Shown here: one piece after another, positions 8,499 to 16,943 of the stretch
Layout: each line of letters begins with the position of its first letter
Numbering within the stretch: the stretch's first letter is position 1
NCBI RefSeq assembly: GCF_910577135.1
Contig: NZ_CAJTLL010000006.1
Span: forward strand, 1-64,000
Length of the DNA stretch: 64,000 bases
From: an uncultured Helicobacter sp.
GTDB lineage: Bacteria > Campylobacterota > Campylobacteria > Campylobacterales > Helicobacteraceae
Direction: 5' to 3'
Notes under the pieces: generated by a model
What the model was told of the DNA's origin: nothing
Databases searched by the model: none
What the model saw: the letters and a program-made list of their open reading frames with translations, nothing else
Translations under genes and position numbers: made by a program

Positions 8499-8587
8499 TA
8501 TAATCTGCTCTAAAGAATTTAAGAAGCGGCTAGAATAAGGGGTTTAGGGTCCCCGCAGGTTTTCAATACCTAAAAACCCTTATTTTT
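8499..8587 (+). ncRNA. tracrRNA for the type II-C system (promoter at its 5' edge)
   Basis: The stretch AAAGAATTTAAGAAGCGGCTA (8512-8532, written without its last base AAAGAATTTAAGAAGCGGCT) is an exact complement of the repeat interior, so it is the anti-repeat. It is followed by a nexus-like stem GGGG...CCCC (near 8539-8554), a second stem AGGT...ACCT, and AAACCC followed by a T-run near 8583-8587. This matches the architecture of the C. jejuni tracrRNA. TATAAT at 8499-8504 places transcription start at about 8511. The RNA lies between array and cas2, on the same strand as the crRNAs. Confidence 0.92.
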
Positions 8588-8744
8588 ACATAAAAATACC
8601 CACAAATTTTTCTCAATTTCATTATATTTTCTGCAAAATCTAAGATTTTAGAGCAAACAATATCTCCATCTTAACTTTATGCCAAAATGCTCAAAAATCC
8701 TTCATAAGCTAAGATTCCAAAAATACAAACTCTACAAAGACATA

Positions 8745-9068
8745 TCAAAAAAGCGTGAGCTGTTTAGGTTCATTGGCTTTTTGGTTATCATTTGGTTTGC
8801 CAAGTAAAAGCCGCATATTATCAAATTGCTTTTCTGTGAGGATTAAACCCCGAATGTGCCCCTTGGGAGGTACGATAAGACTTATCTTATCTAAATGATG
8901 ATTAGCGCTTATAACACCTTTACAGATTCTCATATATACGCTGTATTGAAGCATTATAAAACCATCTTGTATAAGATATTTGCGAAACTTAGCATAAAGC
9001 TTCCTCTCTTTCTTGGTGTATGTTGGCATATCAAACATCACTAGCACTCTCATAAATATATCTTCCAT
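8745..9068 (-). CDS. cas2: CRISPR-associated endonuclease Cas2
   Basis: Small ferredoxin-fold protein that bridges two Cas1 dimers in the spacer-integration complex. It has 107 residues from the first ATG. The core RVLVMFDMPTYTKKERK is the type II Cas2 start, with the conserved Asp. A second ATG at Met6 (9053) also has a GGAAGA site and gives the more usual N-terminus MRVLVMFDMPT; either start overlaps cas1. It is the last gene of the cas9-cas1-cas2 operon and runs convergently into the tracrRNA. Confidence 0.93.
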   Translation of the reverse strand: MEDIFMRVLVMFDMPTYTKKERKLYAKFRKYLIQDGFIMLQYSVYMRICKGVISANHHLDKISLIVPPKGHIRGLILTEKQFDNMRLLLGKPNDNQKANEPKQLTLF

Positions 9069-9996
9069 TGGATTTGTCCTTGCAAAATATTGGTAGCCTT
9101 AAGGTAAATGTGCTTTTTTGAATAGCAGATGCAAGGCTCTGCACACTCATCACACTCCCACGATTAAGCGGATAGCACTTGCCTTCTACCATCACTGCTG
9201 CACTTAAGACCCCTGCTAACCTTACACGATTTTCAAGACTCAAGGTTGTGTCAAGCTCCCCACCTTGATACATCTCTACTACAAGTGAATCTACAAAAAC
9301 ACGATAAGGCTCTATCAGATCATCAGCAAGATTAAATGCGTTAAATTGATTTTTATGATTAATCCCTAATGCAGGATTTAGCCCGCTCGCACAAAGACTT
9401 CGCACAATCATACCCCTCACAATCGCATAGCCATAATTAAGCGCAGCATTTATAAGCCCTATCTGCGTATCCTCAAAGATTTGCACCTTGCGGCTAAAGT
9501 CTTTCCCAAAAAGTGCCTTAAAGTATAGAGAGGCTGCTTTTGCTTCGTTATGAGTGCTATCTGCGAGTTTCACTCCCTTGGCTAGAGATTCTAATGCTTT
9601 AAACTCTTCTCTTTGTTGCATTTGTAGGAGCAAGGCTTGATTATGAATCTTTGATTTGATGATGTGCTGCCAAAGTATTGCCTTAGCTTGTTTGCTAAGC
9701 TGAATTTGGTGCTGTAAGATAGTGAGGCTTTTAAAATGTCCCAAAAATGGCATAAAGATACCGCTAGGCAAGTGAGAGCTATCACAAGTGTAGCAAATGA
9801 TTTTTGCCTGTGCAAGAGCGTCAAGGAGCGCATTTGTCAAGGTAATTTGATGAGATTCTAAAATAAGGCACAAAATATCATTAAGAGGGATTTTGACCTC
9901 ATCTTTACCCTCCTGTGCGATACAAAGGTGTTTTTGATAGAGGCTAAGCCTTGCAGGAGTGCTTAAGAAAAGTGTCCTAAAGGCAGAATCAAACAT
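9031..9996 (-). CDS. cas1: CRISPR-associated endonuclease Cas1
   Basis: Integrase of the adaptation complex, 321 residues, of the type II Cas1 group. The N-terminal beta domain ends near residue 85. The catalytic helical domain contains GLINAALNYGYAIVRG with the metal-binding acidic site, then GINHKNQFNAFNLADDLIEPYR with the conserved His and Asp. The gene starts 1 nt after the cas9 stop and overlaps cas2, so the operon is tight. All visible catalytic positions look intact. Confidence 0.95.
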   Translation of the reverse strand: MFDSAFRTLFLSTPARLSLYQKHLCIAQEGKDEVKIPLNDILCLILESHQITLTNALLDALAQAKIICYTCDSSHLPSGIFMPFLGHFKSLTILQHQIQLSKQAKAILWQHIIKSKIHNQALLLQMQQREEFKALESLAKGVKLADSTHNEAKAASLYFKALFGKDFSRKVQIFEDTQIGLINAALNYGYAIVRGMIVRSLCASGLNPALGINHKNQFNAFNLADDLIEPYRVFVDSLVVEMYQGGELDTTLSLENRVRLAGVLSAAVMVEGKCYPLNRGSVMSVQSLASAIQKSTFTLRLPIFCKDKSNGRYIYESASDV

Positions 9997-9997
9997 T

Positions 9998-12900
9998 CTA
10001 GCCCCTTTTCTTATATTTTGGACTTAATTTAAGCGCGATATTTTGGCGCGGAGTAAAATCTGCCTTTTGCACTTCACCCAAAGAGGATACTTGATATTTT
10101 TCAAAAATTTTAAGGTTTTGAATCCCTATGCTTTTTCCCACGACTTTTTCCTTTGTCGCATTGGTATAAAGCAGCTTTTCATTGTCGCTTAAGCCCTCAA
10201 GTTTATTATTATGCTTTTCAACTTGAATCTGTGCTAAAGCAGAATCAAAGCTTACAAAGTAGCATAATTCTGCCTTTTCCATATCCTTTTTCTGCACTAA
10301 GATTAAATCATCTTTAAAGAGGCTAAAGCAAAATTCGTAGGAATTATCCATCTCTAGCCAATCTTTAATGACTTCCTCCTTGTCTTTCCCGCTTACTACC
10401 GCTTTATTAGGCAAGATTCCTAATGCAAAGTCCATTGTATAGATAGGCACACCATAGAACTTGCCATTTTGCTTATGTTTGAAAATATCTACACGCACCA
10501 TATTGCCATTTTTAACGATTTTTGTGCCAATGCGGCGGATTTTGCCCAGTGCTATTGCCTTTTCTATACCCTTTTGTCCGCCATATTGTTTCATTAAAGC
10601 CTTATCACCAAAAGAATAAAATGTCTCCTCGTGCAATGCCCTTCTAGCACGTTTTCGCGGAGGCTTAGAAACAAAGATAGAATCCACCTTTGCCAATACC
10701 CTTTCCCTAAAATACGCCATAGGCTCAAAAAATACTTTTTGCTTTTTGTAGTCAGCCTCTGCCATTTCTTTGGCGTAGAATCTCGCTCTATTCAGCTCTC
10801 GCTGCTTTTTAAAATCGCTAAAAGCTTTAATCATTTTTGCATTACTAAAGGCAATAATAATCGCATCAAATGCGTGGTGGAGGTGATTATCCCTATCTTT
10901 TTCCCCCAATCCCCAATAATGCCTTAGCATCGCCGTGAGATTCCCACTTACTACCTCTATATGCACTTTGCTGCCCTTTTCTCCGGAGATGGTTACTTCA
11001 CTTTCACTTAAAGGCAAAAATTCTAAGCAATCCTTCGTCCAATTCGCACAAAGCCTTGCAATATAGCTTGTGTCATTGAGATTCCTAGGGATAAAGCCAC
11101 TCTCTTTTTCTACAAAATGTTCATTGCAGATTCTGCGCTGCTTTGGCTTGGGGAGCTTCAGCGAGTAGCTTTTGATTTGCTCCCATTTCTTTGTATCTCC
11201 CCCAAAGGCTTCAAAAGGCGTCTTGTTGTGCTTATTTTGATTTTCCTTCGTAAAGCAAAGCACCTTATTCAAATAGCTATCATCAAAACTACGCGAATAA
11301 GGGTAAATATGGTCAATTTGCAGTATTTGAGAGTTAAGTAAATGCGCTCTAGTAATTTTCTCCCCACTATACACGCAAAACTCCCCCTGCTCTAGCCATA
11401 GCTTCACTTTAAGAATATTTATCGCACTAAGGGGCAGCCCTAGAATCTCACATTGCTTTTTTGCCTTCTCATTTTTAGCAAATTGTTCCCTTTGCTCCTT
11501 TATAATATTGTTTCGCTCTTTAAAACTCCTGCCTACCTCACGTGTAAATTCAATATGAATCTTATGCATCTGCCCATATTTCTTAAGTAAGCTATTTAGC
11601 ACCTTGCGATACTCACTCATCGCCCTTGCCACAACGGGATTTGCCAAATAAGGTTCATATTCATTGAGCGGTGATAATAGATTATCTTTTTGCGCCCTCT
11701 TTCTCCATTCTTTTAGTCCCGCTTGTCGCACAGCCTCATCGTATTTTAACCCCTCCCGCATAAAAGGCAGAATCTGCTCTAATGCCTTGAGGCTAAGGTT
11801 AATATGCCCTGCAAAGCTTAGTGTGCTTAAAGATTCTTTTTGTGTATCAGCGAGAGCATATCGCTCTAGGGCGCTTTTTAGCTTGATCTTATCCTTAATG
11901 AGCGTGATATATGTAGCTATCTCATCTAAATCCATACGTAAAAGCCCATCAAAGCTCCCACTCAAAGCCTTTTTGAATGCTTTAAAATTCTTAAACTCAA
12001 TAAATGCCGCCTTTTCTGCCACGCTTAACTCTTTAGTATAATCAAGTTTAGAATCTTTAGGAAATCGCATAGATTCAGGCAATTGCAATATCTCACGCAA
12101 TGCCTTATAGTTTATCTCTCCTTTTTCAAGCACGATGTGTAAAATTTGTGTAATCATATCTTTACCATAGACTTCACCACTTTGCTTACTGATAGATTGC
12201 AAGGTGTTAATAATGCGTGTAAGGACGATAAACTCCATCGCACTTAGAGTATTTTTAGCTGCACGATTTTCCTCCTCATAAAACACACATTTACCTACCT
12301 TATCGCTAAAATCCTTTAACTCACGCTGATAAAAGGCAATATCTATAATTTTTTGGCAAAAATTCTCAGCTAGTCTCACACCCAATGTATTTTGTGTATG
12401 CAAAATCAGTTCTAGTTCTGCTTTGAGCTCACTTTGTGCCACACAACGTTGATAATAACCTTCGCCTCTATTACGCACATTTTGAAATTCTTTACTATTT
12501 GTGCTACCTTTTTTCTCACTATCACTTCGTTCTTGCTGATAAAATGTTTTATAGAGATATTCACCCACACTTTTGTAGCCTTTTTCGTCCAAAATACGTT
12601 TGTTTGCTTCAATGGCAGCCTTAATCTTGCCATTTTCACTTTGCTTAGCATTATCCATTTCCCTTGCGTGTTTGTTCCCATAGCCGCGGTGTTTAGCGAT
12701 ATGCAATATCACTCTAGCCAAATCTTTGTGTTCTAGTCTTTGTGTGAGGGCTAAAGTGCGCAATTCATAAGGGCTTTTGGTGTCTTTGGTATTGATATAA
12801 GCCTTTGGTAAATCTCCATCATCGCTTAAATAATCATCCACATTCAAGCCAAATTCCTTGCATATCAGCTGTTTTAAGGCATAAAGTCTGCCTTTTCTAC

Positions 12901-13075
12901 GTGCTAATCTCCGTCTTGTGCTTCGTGCCTCCCGTCTTGGCAATGCTAAAGGTGCTCCTGTTTTTGGATTTTCTGCTTGGGTGAAGATTCTCACTCCGCA
13001 ATCTTGCAACTCATTACCCTCTACATACGCCCAACCAATGCTTGTAATCCCTATATCAAATCCTAAGACCTTCAT
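9998..13075 (-). CDS. cas9: Cas9 endonuclease, compact type II-C
   Basis: RNA-guided double-strand nuclease, 1025 residues, close in length and sequence to C. jejuni Cas9. RuvC-I has Asp7 (VLGFDIGITSIGWA). The bridge helix is Arg-rich (about residues 48-62). RuvC-II has Glu509 (HIEFTREVG). The HNH domain has Asp588-His589 (QIDHIYPYSRSFDDS) and Asn612. RuvC-III has His734 and Asp737 (HHAFDA). All catalytic residues are present, so it should be active. The C-terminal PAM-interacting end (about 800-1025) shares GIQNLKIFEKY with C. jejuni but diverges after it, so the PAM may differ. Only cas1 and cas2 follow (no csn2 or cas4): subtype II-C. Confidence 0.97.
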   Translation of the reverse strand: MKVLGFDIGITSIGWAYVEGNELQDCGVRIFTQAENPKTGAPLALPRREARSTRRRLARRKGRLYALKQLICKEFGLNVDDYLSDDGDLPKAYINTKDTKSPYELRTLALTQRLEHKDLARVILHIAKHRGYGNKHAREMDNAKQSENGKIKAAIEANKRILDEKGYKSVGEYLYKTFYQQERSDSEKKGSTNSKEFQNVRNRGEGYYQRCVAQSELKAELELILHTQNTLGVRLAENFCQKIIDIAFYQRELKDFSDKVGKCVFYEEENRAAKNTLSAMEFIVLTRIINTLQSISKQSGEVYGKDMITQILHIVLEKGEINYKALREILQLPESMRFPKDSKLDYTKELSVAEKAAFIEFKNFKAFKKALSGSFDGLLRMDLDEIATYITLIKDKIKLKSALERYALADTQKESLSTLSFAGHINLSLKALEQILPFMREGLKYDEAVRQAGLKEWRKRAQKDNLLSPLNEYEPYLANPVVARAMSEYRKVLNSLLKKYGQMHKIHIEFTREVGRSFKERNNIIKEQREQFAKNEKAKKQCEILGLPLSAINILKVKLWLEQGEFCVYSGEKITRAHLLNSQILQIDHIYPYSRSFDDSYLNKVLCFTKENQNKHNKTPFEAFGGDTKKWEQIKSYSLKLPKPKQRRICNEHFVEKESGFIPRNLNDTSYIARLCANWTKDCLEFLPLSESEVTISGEKGSKVHIEVVSGNLTAMLRHYWGLGEKDRDNHLHHAFDAIIIAFSNAKMIKAFSDFKKQRELNRARFYAKEMAEADYKKQKVFFEPMAYFRERVLAKVDSIFVSKPPRKRARRALHEETFYSFGDKALMKQYGGQKGIEKAIALGKIRRIGTKIVKNGNMVRVDIFKHKQNGKFYGVPIYTMDFALGILPNKAVVSGKDKEEVIKDWLEMDNSYEFCFSLFKDDLILVQKKDMEKAELCYFVSFDSALAQIQVEKHNNKLEGLSDNEKLLYTNATKEKVVGKSIGIQNLKIFEKYQVSSLGEVQKADFTPRQNIALKLSPKYKKRG

Positions 13076-13107
13076 TAATGTTCCTTTTAGCCAAGATTCT
13101 AATATAC

Positions 13108-13139
13108 AATCTCATTATTGTATATTATTTTATGAGATT
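13108..13139. promoter_or_regulatory. Inverted repeat upstream of cas9
   Basis: AATCTCAT (13108-13115) and ATGAGATT (13132-13139) form an 8-bp inverted repeat with a 16-nt spacer containing TATATTATT. It sits 33 to 64 nt upstream of the cas9 ATG and overlaps a candidate minus-strand -10 (TATACAAT). It could be an operator for the cas operon or the terminator of the upstream permease gene. By-eye call only. Confidence 0.35.
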
Positions 13140-13157
13140 ATGAAACAGAAAAGCAAG

Positions 13158-13619
13158 TTATGTATGAATTTTGAATATATCCTTGTAAAAAAATACAAAA
13201 AGTCCTGCGACGATGATAAGCAAGCCTATAATCTTATGCAATGAAAGGCTTTTGATAGGCAAGCCAAACGCACCTAAATGATCAAGCACCGAGCTTGTGA
13301 GAATCTGTCCCAAGATGATGAGTAAAAACATATTAGCAAGTCCAATTTTCGGGGATAAAAGTATTGTGCCAAATACAGCAAACGCCCCTAAAAATCCACC
13401 TAAATATTTCCACCATTCTTGATGTAAAGTTGCCTTTAGCGTATGGGTATTGAGCATACCATAAGCGTATGCTAAAAGACATAAACACAATGTCCCTATG
13501 CTAAAAGAAATAAGAGCAGCAACTAAAGAAGCATTTGAAAGTGATTTGCTCAAAGCCGCATTAATCGGTGCCTGTATTGCTAGGGCTACTCCTATGCAAA
13601 ATGCAATAATATAAAACAT
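13158..13619 (-). CDS. YdcZ/DUF606-family membrane permease
   Basis: Inner-membrane protein of 153 residues with about five hydrophobic helices, of the YdcZ (DUF606) branch of the drug/metabolite transporter superfamily: ALAIQAPINAALSKSLSNA at the start and GQILTSSVLDHLGAFGLP in the middle. I chose ATG 13619 because AAGGAC lies 7 nt upstream and because the 36 extra N-terminal codons of the longer frame come from a dispersed repeat. The substrate is unknown. It is upstream of cas9 on the same strand but probably unrelated to it. Confidence 0.8.
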   Translation of the reverse strand: MFYIIAFCIGVALAIQAPINAALSKSLSNASLVAALISFSIGTLCLCLLAYAYGMLNTHTLKATLHQEWWKYLGGFLGAFAVFGTILLSPKIGLANMFLLIILGQILTSSVLDHLGAFGLPIKSLSLHKIIGLLIIVAGLFVFFYKDIFKIHT

Positions 13620-13699
13620 TATTATGTCCTTGTATGATTTTCTTTGATTATAACATAAGAGTTGTTTTGCGGATTTTCTAGTCTCTCCTATGCCCTTGC

Positions 13700-14110
13700 T
13701 GTTGCGATGTAATCGCCGTATTCGCACGAAGTGCTAATCCACACTCGCAAAGGGTCTTGCTTTGCAGATATAAAATCTGCTTCGCACCATTCAATCCCGA
13801 AGGGATTTAATCTCGCAAAGGGCGATAGCCCTTGAGGACAAAAGGACGCACTTATGACTAAGACGTTGTCTTATTCATCAAGTTAGTTTTTAAGGTAGAG
13901 AATCTCTAGTCTCCCCACAAGTGAGGTAATTCTCACTTGCATAAAAAAATAAATCGCACAATAATAAAGGAATGGGTAGAGTTTATCTATTTTTATAAGG
14001 AACAAATTGATGCGATGAGTCTAAGTATAGACTAGCGCTAAGGCATAAGTGGGTATCTTGGCTTAAGTACTTACGCCCTACCCTACTTTTAGAGGCTGTG
14101 GGTAATAAAG
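13700..14110. repeat. Dispersed modular intergenic repeat, copy A
   Basis: No gene. The 100-nt block at 13756-13855 (CTTGCTTTGCAGATATAAAA...AGGACGCACTTATG) recurs at 54245-54344 with about three differences, and part of it recurs inverted at 34364-34428. The block is a chain of short palindromes (AAATCCCTTCGGGATTT-like, AAGGGCGATAGCCCTT). It is preceded by CGCACGAAGTGCTAATCCACACT and followed by a CCCCACAAGTGAGGTA-type block shared with 0.5, 54.5 and 58.0 kb. Confidence 0.8.
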
Positions 14111-14125
14111 GCATTTAGTGCTTTT

Positions 14126-14842
14126 CTATTTAGCATAGATACTTAAGGCTCTTTTAAGGTCAATTTTTCCCTCATAAAATGCTTTTCCTATGATAACACC
14201 GCTGATATGTGGATTCTTATTAAGAATCTCTAGTTCATCAACATTTGCAAATCCTCCACTTGCAATAGTATAAATGCCACTATGACAGGCAACGTCTTGG
14301 GTAAAAGATATATTAATCCCGCTTAATGCCCCATCGCGATTAATATCCGTGCAGATAATAGCCTGCACCGGACTACCTGCGAATTGTTGTGCTAAATCCT
14401 TTGAATCCATAGCACTCTCTTCTGCCCAGCCCTGTGCTGCTACTTTGCCATTACGTGCGTCAATACCCACAGCTATGGGATAACCCTGTGCCATTTCTTT
14501 GACAAATTCCCAATGTGTTAGTGCTATGGAGCCAAGTATGAGCCTTGACACCCCCATTTGTGTGTAAAGCCTAATCGTTTCCTCATTGCGAATCCCCCCT
14601 CCAAGCTGCACCTTAAGTGCTGTGTTTTGCACGATATTCTCTATCACTCTTAGATTTTGTGGCTTACCTGCAAATGCCCCATCTAAATCCACGATATGCA
14701 AATATTTCGCACCCATATCAGCAAACTTTTTAGCAAAATCCAATGCTTCACCATAAATCGTAGCACTCTGCATATTGCCCTTAAAAAGCCTCACTGCTTT
14801 TCCATCTTTTAAATCAATCGCAGGATAAATATCAAGTGCCAT
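14126..14842 (-). CDS. hisA: Phosphoribosylformimino-5-aminoimidazole carboxamide ribotide isomerase
   Basis: TIM-barrel isomerase of histidine biosynthesis, 238 residues. The N-terminal DIYPAIDLKDGKAVRL carries the first catalytic Asp, and the second half carries IICTDINRDGALSG with the other. IASGGFANVDEL and GVIIGKAFYEGKI form the phosphate-binding loops. No other his gene lies nearby, so the pathway genes are scattered. It starts 3 nt after the stop of the preceding membrane-protein gene, with GGAGTA upstream. Confidence 0.94.
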   Translation of the reverse strand: MALDIYPAIDLKDGKAVRLFKGNMQSATIYGEALDFAKKFADMGAKYLHIVDLDGAFAGKPQNLRVIENIVQNTALKVQLGGGIRNEETIRLYTQMGVSRLILGSIALTHWEFVKEMAQGYPIAVGIDARNGKVAAQGWAEESAMDSKDLAQQFAGSPVQAIICTDINRDGALSGINISFTQDVACHSGIYTIASGGFANVDELEILNKNPHISGVIIGKAFYEGKIDLKRALSIYAK

Positions 14843-14845
14843 AAC

Positions 14846-15703
14846 CTACTCCTTTATGGGCTTAACAATATCATTATACATCCATTCAGCGCACCACCCT
14901 ACAAATGCTAAGACCAAAAATGTATAACGTGCATTAAAATAATTATCCGACATAGATAGCACAGAGGTGCAAATGAAGCAAATGAGTATGCCGAGAATAA
15001 GCAGGGCAGAATTCATATATTCATAGAATCCAAAGAGTTCTTTATGTTTTAGCATTACCCATATAAGTAGTCCTACGCCTCCTAAAAAAGCGACAATATC
15101 GCAATACACATAAATATTATCTCTAAAATAATAGGGCTGCAGCGATAAGCCAAAAAGCATTACAATGATAACATTAATCGATGGGCGCATACCATAAAGT
15201 ATTTTACCAAGCTGGCTATTGTGACTAGGGCGCATAGTGAAAATTTCAAACAATAACGGGATATATACAAAAAATATATATATACAAGCAATAAGCAAAA
15301 TACGTGGCAAATAATCGCTCACAAGCTCAAAAAAATTACGATGATAGATGCTTCTCTCAATCGCAAACATATCCATAATATCTTCCGTTTTAGGCACATA
15401 TACGCTTTGCAAAATGAAAAGATACATAAACACAACACTTAAAATCAGTATAAATATATGCTGCAAGATATTGCTTGTATGATACCAACTACTTAGAATC
15501 ACAAATGCCCCACTTAGCACAAATCCACATAAAAATAAAAAGATACTCAAATGGTCATAAAGCTGATTATCGCGGATAAAGATTAAAAATAAATGCGAAA
15601 AAGAATGTGAAAATTGTGAAATAAATAATGTAAGATTGGTAAAAACAAAAAGCGAGAAAAAAGCAAGCGAGAAGATTACGCTAATACGTGTGGGTTGATT
15701 CAT
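14846..15703 (-). CDS. Polytopic membrane protein of unknown function
   Basis: 285 residues with seven to eight strongly hydrophobic segments separated by short loops; a loop with VPKTEDIMDMFAIERSIYHR follows the third. I recognise no enzymatic or transport motif. It is packed between amiA (17-nt gap) and hisA (3-nt gap) on the same strand, so it is probably co-transcribed with them. A lipid- or envelope-related role would fit amiA next door, but nothing in the sequence proves it. Confidence 0.7.
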   Translation of the reverse strand: MNQPTRISVIFSLAFFSLFVFTNLTLFISQFSHSFSHLFLIFIRDNQLYDHLSIFLFLCGFVLSGAFVILSSWYHTSNILQHIFILILSVVFMYLFILQSVYVPKTEDIMDMFAIERSIYHRNFFELVSDYLPRILLIACIYIFFVYIPLLFEIFTMRPSHNSQLGKILYGMRPSINVIIVMLFGLSLQPYYFRDNIYVYCDIVAFLGGVGLLIWVMLKHKELFGFYEYMNSALLILGILICFICTSVLSMSDNYFNARYTFLVLAFVGWCAEWMYNDIVKPIKE

Positions 15704-15720
15704 TCTTTATCCTTAAAGTA

Positions 15721-16935
15721 TTAATGATTCCTTAAAAAATATCCATCTATACCATCAGCCATACCTATGGCGACAAGCTTTTGATATTCCTTTTTGGCAA
15801 TCAGTTTTCCCTCAAGCTTATGTGATGCATAGCCAATTTCGATTAAAACAGAAGGCATAAGCGCACCAGCTAATACCCAAAATGGTCCCTCTCTCACGGC
15901 TCCATCGTGCGTATTATGCTGTCTCCTTACCTCATTAAGAATGCCAGATTGAATCTCAATAGCAAGTTTATGTGAAGCGACAATATGATAAGCACTAATG
16001 GTATTCAAAAATGATCGCGTTGCAAAGTGGCTCATCGTCTCTATATCACCTTGGTTTTCTGCTTTGGCTACTTGTTCAGCTCGCTCACTTCGCGCAGGAG
16101 AAAGGAAGTATGTTTCCACTCCGCTTGGTGTTTTAGCTGAATCTTTGGGGATAGAATTTGCGTGTATGGATATAAACAAGTCTGCATTTTTGGCATTGGC
16201 AAACTCTGTGCGCTTACGTAGGTCAATATAGACATCACTATCGCGTGTCATATATACTGTATAGCCACGATTTTTTAGCTCATCTTTGAGAATCTTTGCC
16301 ACACTTAGCACGATAATTTTCTCGCACACATTTTCTACGCTTTTTGTGCCACAATCCTTACCACCATGCCCTGCATCAACAACTATCTTTTTACCATTGC
16401 CAACCTTTGATGGGGCAGGGGTATTCTGCTTGGATTGTGCAGTATCTTGAGCTATTTGCTCTTTTTTGGGCTTTTGAGGAGTTGGTTTTATGGATGAGTT
16501 CTTTTCATTGGGCTTTGCTATTGGCTGCTTTTGCGGAGTGTCTTTGGACTGTTTTAGATTAGTTTGTTGTGCTTCTTTAGTGTCTGTTTTTGGTTTAATA
16601 AACACATAGAGATTCTCTTTTTCCTTTACAATCTCATAAGTTGATTTTGGTTGTGTAGTAATCACTATACGCACGATTTGTGGGGTATTTTGAGCTACTT
16701 GCAAAGTGGAATTATCTTTGAAAATAAAATTACGGCGCGGGATAGTGAGATTGGCTTCAAAGTCTATAAAACTCTTATTATCTTGTAGTTTTTTAACTTG
16801 CCAAGTTAAATCGCTAATGTCTTGAGTAAAAACAATCTTAAGACTCCCATCACCAAAGGGAACCATTCTCACAATGCGATGCTCACCCCATAAACATATC
16901 ATTATAAGGCATAAACTTACCGCAATCCTCCACAT
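15721..16935 (-). CDS. amiA: N-acetylmuramoyl-L-alanine amidase
   Basis: Periplasmic Amidase_3-family zinc enzyme that cleaves the stem peptide from MurNAc, needed for daughter-cell separation. 404 residues. An N-terminal signal peptide (about 1-18) is followed by an AMIN-like beta domain (about 20-115), a Lys/Pro/Gln-rich linker (about 120-180) and the catalytic domain. The zinc site is visible: VVDAGHGGKDCG, then the Glu, then SIHANS with the second His, and the catalytic Glu in VLIEIGYASH. H. pylori has the same order amiA, nitronate monooxygenase, tyrS. Confidence 0.92.
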   Translation of the reverse strand: MWRIAVSLCLIMICLWGEHRIVRMVPFGDGSLKIVFTQDISDLTWQVKKLQDNKSFIDFEANLTIPRRNFIFKDNSTLQVAQNTPQIVRIVITTQPKSTYEIVKEKENLYVFIKPKTDTKEAQQTNLKQSKDTPQKQPIAKPNEKNSSIKPTPQKPKKEQIAQDTAQSKQNTPAPSKVGNGKKIVVDAGHGGKDCGTKSVENVCEKIIVLSVAKILKDELKNRGYTVYMTRDSDVYIDLRKRTEFANAKNADLFISIHANSIPKDSAKTPSGVETYFLSPARSERAEQVAKAENQGDIETMSHFATRSFLNTISAYHIVASHKLAIEIQSGILNEVRRQHNTHDGAVREGPFWVLAGALMPSVLIEIGYASHKLEGKLIAKKEYQKLVAIGMADGIDGYFLRNH

Positions 16936-16943
16936 ACACGCCT

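Noticed and set aside
12412-12736. Several 60-100-codon frames on both strands inside cas9, and similar shadows in gyrA and others
   Set aside because: They overlap an intact, well-conserved gene in another frame and have no independent support.
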